Shown: positions 45,422 to 57,656, numbered from the stretch's first letter. The stretch is DNA of 64,000 nt from Thozetella sp. PMI_491 (GCA_021432635.1 MU270041.1:142408-206407); one strand, 5' to 3'. Notes: generated from the letters alone by a model not told the origin. A program made the numbers and translations.

Positions 45422-47880
45422 TTTCGATGTACTAGCGTCGTTGACAGCAGATGGATGGCCTGGTAAGGTGTTTGAGAGCTGGAGAGCACGGTAGGGTGGA
45501 TGGGAGCTGATGTCTGCTGTACTCATCCATGGGTAATCTCGGGGTCGAGTGACGGCATTTATACACAGAACGTTGTCTATTCAGTATTCCCTGGCATGCT
45601 CCTATTGCCCCTGCCTGAGCTATCTTGGGCTCGATGAGCCGTACACTAACCCAATAACCCACTAACCCGGCGCCACGACGGCTCTCAGAGCAGCTTTAGC
45701 CGTGGTGGCCATGTTACTCACTGCTTTTGCTTGTTTATCTCCATTGTGGGACGGACCACAGCGTCTGGAGCCTTTACAGAGGCAGTCCCTTTCTGAAAAT
45801 GACGCATATCATGGCATGGGTCTCTGAAAGCCTTGAGGAAATGATGCTTTGAGGTACGTTGAAGCCGGGCCTTTACACATGAGGATAGAGTTTAATAGTC
45901 ACTGATGTACGAAAGCCAAAATGTCTTTGAAGGATCGTCCCTGCGCTAAGGTGTAGTGGCTTGAGGTCCACAGAAATCTTTTAGTACAGTTTGGCTTTAA
46001 GACATTCCCGCTGTCGAAGTGGCTCCCCCCTGACCTCGATCTGAGCAATAGAAGAGTGTATTTGAGGCGAAGATAAGCTCCAGGAGATTCTAAGGGCTGC
46101 TGCGGGAGCTAACACGTTTGCATTTCTACAGGACATGTGATAATAATCCCTTGATTTGGACATGTTTCGCCTCTATTATCTGCGTTGGCGAACATTCTCC
46201 CAAGCGTCTTATCCGTGCCGACTGAAAGCTCTTCGTGGGATAGACACTATTGTTTCAGCTGTTTAGGTCTCAAAAACATCTGGTTATTCAACACCGTTCA
46301 TATTCGCTCGCGTGGGAGGCGCCCTCGGAGTCTGTTTCGCACCAGCCTAGGGTGTCGACAGTACCTATTCCACGTGCCGGGCTTGGTTCTGCTAGCCAAC
46401 ATTGACTACATGGCTACCGGTACGAGGTAAAAACATCTATTAGCTAAATGTTAATTCCACGTCCGCCCCCGATCGTCGGATTTCGGACTTGAAACACAAT
46501 CGAGCAGGTGTCTACCATTGCGAGCGGCTACATTGGTACACGAGAGCAAGAACATTCTACCATGAGTAGTAGTAGTTTGACAAGGCCAAGGTAGATATTT
46601 GAACTTGACAGATACAAGATTATTCAACAATGTATTTTAATTTAAATAGAAACAACAACGATTGGGATATCATCTAGCCGGGGTAATACCGTCAGTCGTA
46701 CGACAAGTCTTTCTTTGCTCGTTCCGTAGCTTGGCAAAAGTAGCTGTAATTTATCCGTCTCGAAACTCCATGGATGATATATCGCTCCTATTACGAATAC
46801 AATAGCATAGTACGTTAGATGTAGGAAGATAAAGATATCAATAGTCATTTGAACATAGAATGACACTTCCCTCTATGTTGTCTCAAATTTCGGCATCTCA
46901 GGTCTCACTTTTGACAGCGGTGCTGACTGCTGCGGCACGTGCTTGAGTCGCGGTGTGGGGGGTAACACCATCCGCATCCGGGCTTTTTGATGGAATCCTC
47001 GCAGAGGATGCGGTAACTGTGGATCCCGCTAGGGACTACCCACTCGGCCCGAAGACGCCATTCCCGGCCACGAAGAACTGTGAGTCCGGGTGTATAATGG
47101 ACTAGTGCGCTAACCTCCGACCAACTATTTTTGGTTGAATGGTGGCCAGGAAGTGGTCCGGGACTTAGGTTTTCCTCTTGTGTCATCACGAGGGTGTACT
47201 ACTACAGATGGCCGCCCCCCAGGCAGTGTTTCTCGAATAGCCGGTCTGCATTAAGCATGTTCAAGTTCCCCGTTAGAGGCCATATTTTGTGGTCCTGCGA
47301 TTGAGTGATTGGTGAAATGCGTACACAGTCTAAGCTTCGATACGGCGAAGGGCCGCGAGGTACCACAATAGGAAGTACCATTGTATTCATCTCAACAACT
47401 GTCAGCAGCGGCGAGGGTTTTCCATGAATTTATCTCATTATTTCCGGTGTAGCGGATCTTTCTGCCGATGCCAACGATGTGAACGGCGTTGAGGATCGGC
47501 GAGCATGACTCGCTTCGGCCCAGAATGGCCAAGTTAGAACAGAGCTGTCTTCCGGCTATGCTAGTATAAAGTTATGGTAGTCTAGACATGATGATGGATC
47601 GATTCCTCAATCAAGCCCCCCAAACTCAAATAGCTCATCTGAGGGTTCGGCTCCATCTAGTGAGTTTGGTAGATTCAGAGTATGGAGAGGTTGACTGCGT
47701 CTCCGTGGCCTCGGCACTAGCTATTCTTGGCCAGTACCCGGTCTACATGCTGGAAATGATTAGTTCGCAACGAGAAAAAAATGAGAGAACTGCTGGCAAC
47801 ATCGTCACGTTTCAAAAGTCCAGGCAAGAGCGGAACGGGTTGAGCATGTCACCATGGTGCTGTGACTTCTATTTCTATTA
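45422..47880. other. gene-poor region before the MITE
   Basis: About 2.5 kb with only short unsupported open frames, for example minus 45981-46163 and plus 47588-47881. Increasingly AT-rich towards 46600. I see no gene or RNA. Confidence 0.5.
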
Positions 47881-48317
47881 ACGTAATCCATATGTGGGTG
47901 GATCATACAAGTGGATGGATCACTTCAAAACACACACAATATCGAAGATTTCTTAGCTTTCTAGCACCATCAATTCTTGCTCAAGTATTATATAACTTCT
48001 ACATAGTTATTTATACAGGCACCTATATCCGTTAAGATATTATTTATAAATTTAAAATATTTCTTAGTGAGTCTATTGAGAAAATAAACAAAAGTGGAGA
48101 ATTACATTCTCCACTTTTTTATTTTACAGCCAAGGGAATTTTTAAAAAGTCTAAAGAAAATAAATATAGGTTTATTATCATCTTTAAAAAGTGTAGTGTA
48201 TGTTTTATAATTATCCAATTTAATTTGGTGGTGTTAGAAAGCTAAGAAATTCTCGATTTTGTGTGTGTTTTGAAGTGATCCATCCACTTGTATGATCCAC
48301 CCACATATGGATTACGT
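47881..48317. mobile_element. 437-bp fold-back MITE, TA-flanked
   Basis: The ends are long inverted repeats: the left arm begins ACGTAATCCATATGTGGGTG and the right end is its exact reverse complement. The first 59 bases match perfectly, and similarity continues at about 90 percent to roughly 92 bases (47881-47972 versus 48226-48317). A TA dinucleotide flanks both ends (47879-47880, 48318-48319), consistent with a Tc1/mariner-type target duplication. The interior is very AT-rich, has no ORF, and carries a perfect 13-bp hairpin at 48090-48118 (AAAAGTGGAGAAT, loop TAC). Confidence 0.85.
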
Positions 48318-49776
48318 TAGCTTATAACTTTATTTATGCAAGGTAATTTATCTTTAGCAAGCCTCAAGAGTTGGGCTGCGCACACAGAAGAAATGAAAAA
48401 CCGTCAATCCACACAGTAGATACCATACCCGGTATCTCTAAGCACAGCGAAAATCCAGTAATGATCACAATTGATCTACTTCGTTGATAGATGCAGCCAC
48501 TCGGGGCTCGCAGAGCCTCATCCTGGACCTACTCCCTAGCTTCACATGCGGAGCTCGTCAGGGCTAACAAGCCACGACCAGCTTCCATCACGTGCAACGC
48601 CCAGTAAAGTTGACAAACGCCACCACGATGATCGTAGTAAGGCTCAGCCACACCACGGCGAGCTCGTGATAGCTATAGCCATACCACGGTATAGAAGCTC
48701 TAGAAATATTTATCGCGGCCAAGATGACTCAATCGGCATCAACCTTTCTCCGATGGGCCAGGTCCAAGAGGATAAGAGAGCAGCTGCCGTGCGAGCCATC
48801 TCGGACCTCGAACAACATCCTCGCCTGCAAACCTCACACAACATACTCAAACACACCCATTACCATGATAAAACCCATTCCAATCCCTCTTTTCACCTCC
48901 AAAGGCCAATCCTACACGTGTCCGGGCAACTTCGCGCGGCGCTTCTTCCCTTGGTAAGAAAGGACTTCGCTGGTTCTCATCAACTAGAGTGGTTTGAGCC
49001 GCGGCTACTTCCTCAAGAGGTATGTCGTTAGTGAAAATGGCCTATAGAGAAAAAGGCGGAGTGCAAGTCATAACGCGACGTGTCAAAGTGCCGCGTTGCG
49101 GGGGTTGCTGCCCACATGGGGAAGCGTAGTAGCCCTTCGAAAGGCCCGAATAGGGAGAAAGCCATCCACGTGGAAAACCTGCATTAACGAAGCTGTCACG
49201 GCCGGGTCTTGCTCACTCGGGTAGTTTCTCCATCCAAGATGGAACCTAACGGTGGGGTAAATCCGGGGTTGGCTGCGTACGGTAGGCACTTAAATCGCCG
49301 TAACCAATCACATCATACAGCTCACGACCTGAACACAAGAACCGAGGCTCCATTCGCAAACCGTTATAGCTCTCAGTTACTCCACAAACCAGATCGCGGT
49401 TCAGCACCGATTTCAATGCGACTTCAGACACTCTAGGTCGGGAAGACGTAACACAGTTGCTCGTGCTGATCGATAAACGGCTCGAGTCTTGCTGCCGAAT
49501 CCTGATGCCGAGACCCCCCATCACGAAATGTTTACCCCTTTTCTCAACCTGGATATCTACGAATATGGGGAGGGAAGAGTGCTTTCGGACCGAAAGATTA
49601 GTTGCCAAGAAGTGAGTAGTTCGGCATTAGAAAGGGCATGTAGATGGAGGGAGTGCCCTCGCGCTCAACATGTTCAAGCAAGGGGATAAATAGGGATGGA
49701 ATGATCACTTTGCGAAGGATAAAGAGTTTCTTCAGCAAGTTCAGCTGTCTTCAGAGCCAAAACCTTGATTCTAAAC
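48318..49776. other. gene-poor region after the MITE
   Basis: About 1.46 kb. A possible coding fragment starts at the ATG near 48864 (MIKPIPIPLFTSKGQ) and stops at an apparent donor after FARRFFPW, but I could not find a continuing exon. The frame 48546-49031 is not convincing. The last ~100 bp is the cutinase promoter. Confidence 0.4.
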
Positions 49777-50604
49777 ATGTTTACTTCCACCATTCTCGCC
49801 TCTCTTTCTCTTTTCCCTCTAGCCCTCGGCGCCCCAGCCCCCGACATCGAGAAGCGTCAGGCGGCATGTCAGAGTGTGCACATCTTCCTAGCTCGCGGCA
49901 CAAGCGAGCCCTACCCTGGACGCCAAAGCGCCATTGTCTCGGCCGCGTGCAGTGGCCTCTCTAGCTGCGGCTACGAAGACATAACCTATCCAGCAGATTT
50001 CAATACGTACTGCAGCTCGGTGTACGCTGGCGTTACAGGCGGCACGTCGCAGATCACAGCATACGCGGCCCGCTGTCCCAACGCCAAGATAATTCTTAGC
50101 GGGTATTCCCAGGGCGCGCAGGTTCTTGGCGATATCCTCGGTGGCGGCGGGGGAACTAGCTCGGGGTGTACTCAGCCGACCAATGTCGGCCTGAATCCCG
50201 CAACTTCGCCTGGGAACAAGAGTAACTCTTCTCATTTCTGTGACGAGATGAGTCTAGTTTACATGACTAATCTTGCATCCACAGTCGCCGCTGCGCTTCT
50301 CTTTGGCGATGTGCGTCACACCGCCAACCAAGTCTACAATACGGCTTCCGGTGCTGGGGCAAACGGCGTAAGCTACTTCATCTGCCCGGTTATGCTCACC
50401 AGAGAGCTTACAATAGCCCCGTGACAGATAAACCCCCGATCTGGCAGTCAACTAACTTCCTTGAACCGCTTTTCTAACGTTCTCCGCTCCTGGTGTCTGG
50501 TGGACGATCCGGTGTGTGCGCAAGGCCCGAATGGTACCGCCCACACAAGCTATTTCGACGTGTTCTCTACTGAGGCGGGTGCTTGGATTAAGACCAAGGT
50601 TTGA
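49777..50604 (+). CDS. secreted cutinase/acetylxylan esterase (CE5 family)
   Basis: Three exons: 49777-50221, 50285-50367, 50428-50604 (234 aa). Signal peptide MFTSTILASLSLFPLALG, then a short propeptide ending in a dibasic EKR. The serine hydrolase triad is visible: GYSQGAQVLGD (Ser), SWCLVDDPVCAQG (Asp) and NGTAHTSYF (His). Disulfide cysteines include AACQSV, NTYCSS, RCPN and the WC/VC pair. HIFLARGTSEP near the N-terminus is typical of CE5. Both introns are phase-consistent; exon 2 restores AAALLFGDVRHTANQ. It hydrolyses cutin or acetylated xylan; family membership alone does not separate the two. Start at Met 49777 gives the natural signal peptide. Confidence 0.93.
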
Positions 50605-51044
50605 ATCAGTGCAGTGCTATTGGAAACAAGGTGTAACAGGGCACCGCAGATTGTTCCGATGGCTAACTATGGCTGGCTATGGTTGGGTTAAGAATGGCTT
50701 TAGGGGAGGAAAAGGAAGAAAAGAAATGCCGTGGTCTCTCAAACTTTATTTATGAATAAGTGATGTTAAACCCGTAGTTAGGAGAATGAAATCAAATCAA
50801 ATGTCAACGAAACGACTCGTCAAATATAGGCCTAGAGGCGTCTATTTACCACCTCGAACCGTAAGCACCACTGTTATATGAAATCTATAGCCGCCGTCCT
50901 GGAGATTTAATATGAGCGCTTGCCGTTCTTTGAGGTTCCTGCGAATGGGCACGGTGTCTATTGGCAGAGCCTTAGGGTTGCCCTTGTCTGATAGCATGGG
51001 ATTTGCAAGATTTAGAAGTGTACAGCTGAACACCACATAGTGAA
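50605..51044. other. intergenic between convergent genes
   Basis: About 440 AT-rich bases between the cutinase and RTA1-like 3' ends. No gene seen. Confidence 0.4.
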
Positions 51045-52097
51045 TCAGCTGCTGTACCGAGAATGGTCGGAGATTTCTAGATTTGGTAAACCGTAGCTTG
51101 ACGGAGAAACTTCTTTCTTCTGAGTATACTTGGTTTTCATGATGGGGAAGAAGTATCCTGGGTGGAAGAAGGTCAGCGCCGCGGATGCTAGCGCAATCAT
51201 TCTTCGCTGTTGTTAATTCCTATCTTTCTAGCAACTTTATTTAGGGGAGAGTTAGCATACAATCCATCCAAAGCTAGGAATTCAGTCTCATTTCTCATTT
51301 TGAGATTTCCCCAGCCTCCAGCCATCTCTGGGATCCTGGAAACTATCAATACGAGAGGCACTATTTCGCCGTGTTTGACGATGAACTTACCGATAAATAC
51401 AGCGAACCAGCACAGTAGTGTAGGCGAAGCAGACGGCGATTTGAAACACTTGTGCCTTCTTAGCAGCGGCAACACCTGTAACCGCCCCAGGCACAGGATC
51501 GAGAGCGTCTGTCGCGCGACGGGAACGTGCGATGAGGTAATCGCCTACCAAGACGCCGCATGCAGCCATAGTAGCGACCTGGAAGGCAATTCCTGCAATA
51601 ATGATATCGTTTCCAATACCAATGGTAAACTTGTTCTTTCCTCCTCCTGCAACACCACCTCCTGTTGCCTGTAGCAAGATGGAGCCGATATCGCAACCGA
51701 TGAAAATCCAGGTGTATAGCGAAGGCCTAAGCCTCGAATATTCTGACCCATACAATCGCACTGTGTGTTTCACCGTCAGATAAAGAGCTGCGGCTGTGAA
51801 TGTCGGTCCTATAATAAGGCAGACAATCTGCATTCGCATGGCGAGGCGGTTCCATGGGTTGCTGTGCATCAACAGCCTCCCTACATAACCTAAAAGCTGG
51901 ACCAGACACCCAGCAGCGACCAGAAGCGAGTAGGAATAGACCTTGGTGATAGTTGCGAAAACAAGCTGGGCGACGAGAAAAATAGCGAAAGCGGCAGCGA
52001 GCGCGGCGTTGGCTCCCGGGACAGGATAATAGCCGTACGTAGTGGCTTCCACTGGGCAAGATGGAGTGACGGCTTCACACGCCGCAAAACTAGACAT
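51045..52097 (-). CDS. RTA1-like seven-transmembrane protein (lipid-translocating exporter family)
   Basis: Three exons: 52097-51391, 51335-51261, 51201-51045 (312 aa). Seven hydrophobic segments, with family hallmarks QLLGYVGR, CLIIGPTFTAAALYL, FIGCDIGSILLQATGGG, RCIYRIPEMAGGWGN and, across the last intron, FLALDGLMIALASAALTFFHPG. The middle exon is 75 nt. Reading without the last intron would give a truncated tail, so the third exon is well supported by the restored helix. RTA1-type proteins are linked to resistance to aminocholesterol-type compounds and lipid asymmetry in yeast. Located 682 bp from the Zn2Cys6 gene. Confidence 0.92.
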
Positions 52098-52778
52098 TTT
52101 GAAATCGAAGACGAAAATCAAATTTGCAAAATAAAATGGAACCTTCAAGAAAACTGCAGCTTGCGCCCGATGGAGGGACAAGGTTGGCCAGGGCTGCGAA
52201 GTTATAGGGCCGCCACGAGACCCTGAGGCATCTTGTTGGTGCAGCACGTCCAGTGGAGTTAGTTTGCCCTAGTAGCACCAGCCCTCGGTCAAGATACGAT
52301 CTCGGATTGCATGCGAGCTTCAGAAGACCAAAGGGGCTTGCTCTGCTCTTTGCTCCATGAGCAATCGAGGCGTTAGGACGGGGTGAAAGCGAGGTTTTCG
52401 GCCAAATACGGCTAGTTAAGCGAGCGTCCGCCTGCCGCAAGGGTAGATTGACGAATCATGGTTGCTAGTGTCGTGCATTTGCGGCTAGTTATCCGAGTTT
52501 CTCGGACCGTGTCATTATTGCCAAGACTCTTGGCGCCTGCGAGCGCCCGTTCTTCTCAAGCATCAGCTTCGATAGCCCCAGCTTCTCGCCCTGGATAGGG
52601 AGCAACACCTTCTCTGCAAAGGACATAGCAAATAGTTGCTTCGTCTTTTCCACTAGATCAAGGCTCAAACAGATGCCATTTGCTCGTGATAATTAGCTGT
52701 AGTCTCGCTACCGGCCTAGGTATTGGGCCGTTACAAAAGGCACACTTTTCTCAGTAGTTCTCATTGCTTCCGCGGCTG
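52098..52778. other. intergenic, no gene seen
   Basis: About 680 bp between two minus-strand genes: promoter of the RTA1-like gene and 3' region of the Zn2Cys6 gene. The open frame 52090-52440 overlaps the promoter and has no support. Confidence 0.4.
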
Positions 52779-54068
52779 TTACAGCCCGAGTCGCTTCTTG
52801 GGCCAGTCGACAAGACCAGCCCAAGGGCCTTGGACAATCTCTGAAATCTCTGCGACAAGTGCAGCTGGCCACCCGCTTACCCACCACCGCGCGGAGAGAG
52901 AGCCAAGGCACACGGCCCAGTAGCTCACCACAGTCAGCTCAGGGTGGGCCTGGCGCTTGAGAGACTCTATAAATGCTTCGGGGAGGTGGACAGGCCAGGC
53001 TACGACTAGCTCCGCCCATGCCGCAGATGCGCACGTACGGAAGACTGTTCTCAAGGAAACGAGTGGTTGTTGCATGTCTGACGAAACTGCCTCGTTTGAA
53101 AGGGAGGGGAAATAGCTCTCGAGATCATCCAAGGCATGCCTTGCATCCTCATCGAGATCAAGTAAGTCCTCGTGTCTCGGGACTCGCGTTAATCCGGCCA
53201 GCCTGCTCTGCCGAAGCCAGGGCTGTGATTCCCGCACAACTGCGTGCATGGGTCGGATCTTCCGGAGGAGTTCAATAAACAAGTCCACAGCCGAGTTCAG
53301 CCGAGGCGGGAGCGCCGCTGGCACCGAAGGCGGGATATCAAAGTTGCTTGATAAGATGTCAAGTTCGGCCGGTAGGCTCCGAGATGCGAAGGCCCAGTAA
53401 GCCACCAGGGTCGATAGAGGGAATATTGTCTCGTATGTCTGCGGTCCAATGTCCTGCAAAAGAGACTGGAGACCGCGAAGAGCCGAGGTCTGCTTGCGCA
53501 AGGCTGTACTGACGAGGTGTGGGTCTCCTTTCGCTAGGTCTTCGGTGGCGATTCTGTGCATGGCAGCAGTGGCAAGGATGCCGTCCAGCAGGGCGGGGCA
53601 TTTTAGGGCTGTTCGAAAGATGACATCCCGCCAAATGATTCTCCCCTCGCTCCGCTCCCATAGAGTTTCGAAGGTACGGGTAAGGAATTGGTGAGTTAGG
53701 TCTAGGTCAGCAGCACATGACGGCGTCTCGTCGTATTGTGTCTTGATCGGGGATCTAGGAGCCGAGGACTCGTGGTGTGGCCAACCTGGCTGCTCGGGCA
53801 TGTCTTCAGGCGGTAGGAAAAGAACATAAGCGCCCGGGTAAGAGCATCGCTCCCGACGTCTCGCGCAATTGCTGCAGTGGGGAGTGGCTTCGTCGCACTG
53901 GATTGGAACATGAGTGGCTTGTAAGCAGCAGGAGGAACCACAGACGGCAAACCAACGAGCCTGGGAGTAAACCAGTCGCTGGCGGCCGTCTTCACCTGGG
54001 TAGCTCACCTTCACTTTTCTTTCTTTGCATCTCGAGCAGCCGCGGCGGGATTTGTTATGACCCTTCAT
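52779..54068 (-). CDS. Zn2Cys6 transcription factor with a stop-free intron inside the zinc cluster
   Basis: Two exons: 54068-54009 and 53897-52779 (392 aa). The zinc cluster is RRGCSRCKERKVK joined to CDEATPHCSNCARRRERC, six cysteines. The C-terminal half matches the short fungal-specific regulator group (DUF3468/Fungal_trans_2-like), for example CPALLDGILATAAMHR and TIFPLSTLVAYWAFASRSLP. The 111-nt intron (54008-53898, GTGAGC donor, CCAG acceptor) is a multiple of three and has no stop, so the frame stays open if it is retained, adding 37 residues between the second and third cysteine. Its target could be the neighbouring RTA1-like gene (inference). Confidence 0.9.
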   Translation of the reverse strand: MKGHNKSRRGCSRCKERKVKVSYPGEDGRQRLVYSQARWFAVCGSSCCLQATHVPIQCDEATPHCSNCARRRERCSYPGAYVLFLPPEDMPEQPGWPHHESSAPRSPIKTQYDETPSCAADLDLTHQFLTRTFETLWERSEGRIIWRDVIFRTALKCPALLDGILATAAMHRIATEDLAKGDPHLVSTALRKQTSALRGLQSLLQDIGPQTYETIFPLSTLVAYWAFASRSLPAELDILSSNFDIPPSVPAALPPRLNSAVDLFIELLRKIRPMHAVVRESQPWLRQSRLAGLTRVPRHEDLLDLDEDARHALDDLESYFPSLSNEAVSSDMQQPLVSLRTVFRTCASAAWAELVVAWPVHLPEAFIESLKRQAHPELTVVSYWAVCLGSLSARWWVSGWPAALVAEISEIVQGPWAGLVDWPKKRLGL

Positions 54069-54250
54069 GATCCCTGTAAAATTCTTACTGCTAGCGACGG
54101 AGTTTTGGGCACGAGAGGGACTCGAACCGACGCCTCACTACCTAGGTAGGGTAAGGTAGGTAAGCGGCCGTCAATGGCCTCCACAAATTTTAGGCCCAGA
54201 AGGGTATTGGCTGTGGCGGGCAGCATCTCACGTGATACTACTTCGGGGAA

Positions 54251-54421
54251 GACCAAGCTAGCAGATGAAGATTAGTTGCCATGCGAAGTCGCATGCAAGC
54301 ATATTTCATTTGCTCTAATCTGTACTTCATCAAGATCATTAATCGTGGTCCAGAGCTAATATTACACTTACTCTGAAGCACCTAGGCTTCCTTTATTCTA
54401 TGTAGCGCTATAAGGGAGCTC
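54251..54421 (+). repeat. dispersed direct repeat, copy 1
   Basis: About 170 bp similar to 63059-63232 in the same orientation. Shared words include GCATGCAAGCATATTTCA, TCATTAATCGTGGTCCA, GAAGCACCTA and CTTCCTTTATTCT/CCTCCTTTATTCT. Non-coding. The two copies bracket the HET/zinc-finger/DUF7580 block. Confidence 0.75.
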
Positions 54422-54962
54422 CTAGGGCTAGACAGATACTATGTTTCTCGCTTTATTTATTTATTAGATAAATAACATTGCATTATGAGAACCTTATGCT
54501 TTCAATTTCTTGTTATCTGGGTCGAACCATGCTAGCATCCTAGGCACCTTGGGCTCTTGGTAGGTCGGGCTCACGGGTGAGGGTCTGGAGCGTCTTAGAA
54601 GCGGAATCCACTTCTAAACGAAGCGGATCTAGGAAGCGGTGAAAGAGTAGGACAACTGTGTATATAATGGAGCCTCGTTTCCCTTGTGTGCCGGGGAATG
54701 GTCAAGGCAAACTAGGCCATAAAAATATACAGTCAACTTTCAGATACGTTAACGAGTCGAGGGCTGAATTGCCCCTCATTGATCACATGTTCCATGAGTA
54801 GTCAGGTGACTGGTCTCAGGCAGACGGCGTAGCCCAACTCTGACCTTGAAAATTTTCCAAGGTAAGCTGCAATATTCATCGCAAAGATACCCTAGGTACA
54901 GGATACCAACAAGTTCCCCGAGATTGTACACCACTGTTGAGCTCGTGGCCATCTGTTCTCCA

Positions 54963-57152
54963 ATGTCGAACTGTAAAGTTTGCAACGGCCTCCGACGAAA
55001 AAGTCCGAGCGCAAGGCTGGCTCTCGAATTTGCGCCAAATGAATTGGAGTATTCAGCACTTGTCAAGGAATGCCCGCTTTGTTCCATCATGTTATAAGGA
55101 ATTCATCTCATGCAAGATGCAACCTGGTCGTTTGCGAGAGACACCTCCATTGTCAATGGCTACGCATTTTCCGATGATACCCTCTTTCTAGAGATATACT
55201 TCCGTGATGCAAAGCCGAGAATTGTCATCGAATTTTTCAGTGATATGGCTCGTAAGTACTGTTCAGCAAACACTCTCTTGACCGTCACTAACAACCCAGA
55301 GCCGGATCCTACGCCATTGGGAGCATTTTCGCGAAGGTCGAGTCCCAGTGGACATCCTATATATGAACAAGGACTAGGATGGGTGAAAGAAAGGCTAGCG
55401 GAGTGTTGTGAGGCCCATGTGTGTCATTCTTCGCAGCATTCCCCCTTGCCAGACAGGATTCTCTCATTCAGTGCTTCTCTCGAAGGGAACATGACAGTCA
55501 AACTCACTGAATCGACGGACACATTCGGCAAATATGCTACTCTGAGTCACCGCTGGGGCCCAGGCGAACAGTTCATTACGACGACCACGAACCTAAACGA
55601 CAGGAAACGAGATATACCGTGGATAGAGCTTCCAAAAACTTTCCAGGATGCTATTCGTTACTGCTGGGAGCTCGGTATATCATACATCTGGATTGATGCA
55701 CTTTGCATTCTTCAGGATGATGCAAAGGACTGGGAAACACAGTCCGCAAAAATGGCCGACATCTACCACGAATCGCATATTACGCTAGCCGCCACTTGGT
55801 CCGATTGCAACACCGCTGGATGTTTCCCAACCCAGCCACCCACATACGTCGAGCACCCATTGAACATGCAAAGTACGACTCACGCCACTTGTTTGCTCAA
55901 GGTTCGCCACAGACTCCCACATTGGACCATCAATTCAACGGCACAATTGATGCAGAACAATCCACTGCTCTCCAGGGCCTGGGTATTCCAGGAACGAGTA
56001 CTGTCACCCAGGGTTCTTCATTTCTGTCTGCATGAGATGATTTGGGAATGTGGCGAACAGATTATTTGTGAATGTGGAGGTTTACCCGAGATCCCGAATC
56101 TTAAAACACAATTCGCGTTATCGGCAAAATTGAAAGTCGACGACAAACAAGGCGAAACCGAAGCTTCAAGCCGAGCAACAGCCTTCGGATTGGGACCCTC
56201 GCTGCAAAGTGAGGAGCCAAGGGGAGAAGTCAGCCCTAACTTCGACGAGGAGGACGATCGAGAACAAGCTCGACAAGTTTTAGGAGAAATTGCCCTGCAG
56301 AGTCTCCAGTTAAAAAGAAACAAAGCACTCGCGCCAATCCAGCAATGGCATGGTATTGTCGAACAATACTCCAAATTGGATTTAACCAAGCAAACTGATC
56401 GCCTACCAGCACTATCAGGCCTTGCGTCCCGCATGAGTCGTTTCCTTGGCGCCTATCATGCAGGATTGTGGGAGTCGTCCCTCTTCTATGATCTGGCCTG
56501 GAGGGTCGATAAACTTTGCGACAGCCTCTATTGCTCTAAAGAATATAGAGGCCCTTCTTGGTCCTGGGCTTCTGTGAACACTGCAATACGTTATATGGAC
56601 TATGAGAAAGAATTTCAACGTTGGTACCTGAAAGGATTAAACCGTCAGGATCGCAGGCACATTCCCAGACCAACTACAACTTTCATTACAACTTTCAGAA
56701 TTCCGATATTCAAGTCCATGAAACTCAAAAATAAAGGAGACAATTGCTTTGGAGAAGTTCTTTCTGCTGCTTTATTTGTTCGAGGTCTTTTACGGTCGGC
56801 TCGCCTGAGTTATGGAAAAGATCTCGTACAAGACTTGGTTACACACCGGCCTGAACTCGAGATAACGTCTCCTTCGATCCCGGCCTGGCCAGTACCGTCA
56901 TTAACACTACCCTTCCTTGCGGATTTCGTGTTAAATGAGACAAATAGTGATCGGATACGAAATGGAATGGAATTGTTTCTATTTGCCCTCTTTCCTAGAG
57001 TTTCTCTTGTTTTAACGGAGACAGGCATGTCGACGAGAGATGCAAAGATTTACAAACGGGTCGGGATCTTTGAATTGGCCGAGCAAATTGAATCAGGGTA
57101 TAGAATTGACTGGCTAAACGGCGCGGAATACCGTGACATCATTATAATCTAG
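54963..57152 (+). pseudogene. HET-domain protein gene with an in-frame TAA near the N-terminus
   Basis: The frame opens at ATG 54963 with MSNCKVCNGLRR and SALVKECPLCSIML, the CxxC plus CPLC pattern common before HET domains. It then meets TAA at 55095-55097 and continues in the same frame GIHLMQDATWSFARD. A 48-nt intron at 55252-55299 (GTAAGT, CACTAAC, CAG) is likely; it is in phase, so the frame is open either way. The HET core is intact: YATLSHRWGPGEQ, LPKTFQDAIRYCWELGI, YIWIDALCILQDD, AWVFQERVLS, PSWSWASVN. The protein ends at 57152. The stop could be a true null allele, a CpA to TpA (RIP-type) mutation of CAA, or could be bypassed by starting at Met 55110. No canonical intron of normal size removes it. 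Confidence 0.75.
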
Positions 57153-57656
57153 CTTGAGAAATGGCCTCGGTAGATAAATCAATTCTTAATAGAGAACCTG
57201 GCAGAAGGAAATACGGGGTTGCCTCTTATAGATCAGCTATCTCATTCGATTATCCGCAAATATATATAGCATCTATCGTTGCTATCTTAATATAAGATTG
57301 TTAGTTCACATGGTTCTATCATGACTGGCCGCCCAAAAATACAACAGTCGTTGCAAAACCTACATCGTCTTGCTAAAACTGTTCAGAATCTATTCGTTAG
57401 AGTCTCACAAACTATACGACAGATTCACGTATTAACCCTTAACCAAGCTTACCGTAAGACTACACCGCTAAACATATAGCTCAGTCCCATCTCTACAAGG
57501 CCCTTTAGTTGGTATCTACATTACATGTTCGTTTAATAGAGAAAGGAAACTCTCTGAACCATATGATTTCTATGCTAAGGCACAAACTCTCATGGTTTCC
57601 TAGTGTGCATGAAAGGTGGCTAGAAACATCGCAAGCTAGAGAGATTTCAGTCCTGT
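57153..57656. other. intergenic between convergent genes
   Basis: About 500 AT-rich bases between the HET gene and the minus-strand membrane gene. No gene seen. Confidence 0.4.

Noticed and set aside
48546..49031. Plus-strand 161-codon open frame and the overlapping MIKPIPIP fragment
   Set aside because: Neither frame continues into a convincing second exon and no family is recognised.
54101..54150. tRNA-like 3' half on the minus strand (GGTTCGAGTCCCTCTCGTGC)
   Set aside because: The T-loop and acceptor-like end are present, but the T stem pairs poorly and no matching 5' half, D arm or anticodon arm is found upstream. At most a tRNA fragment.
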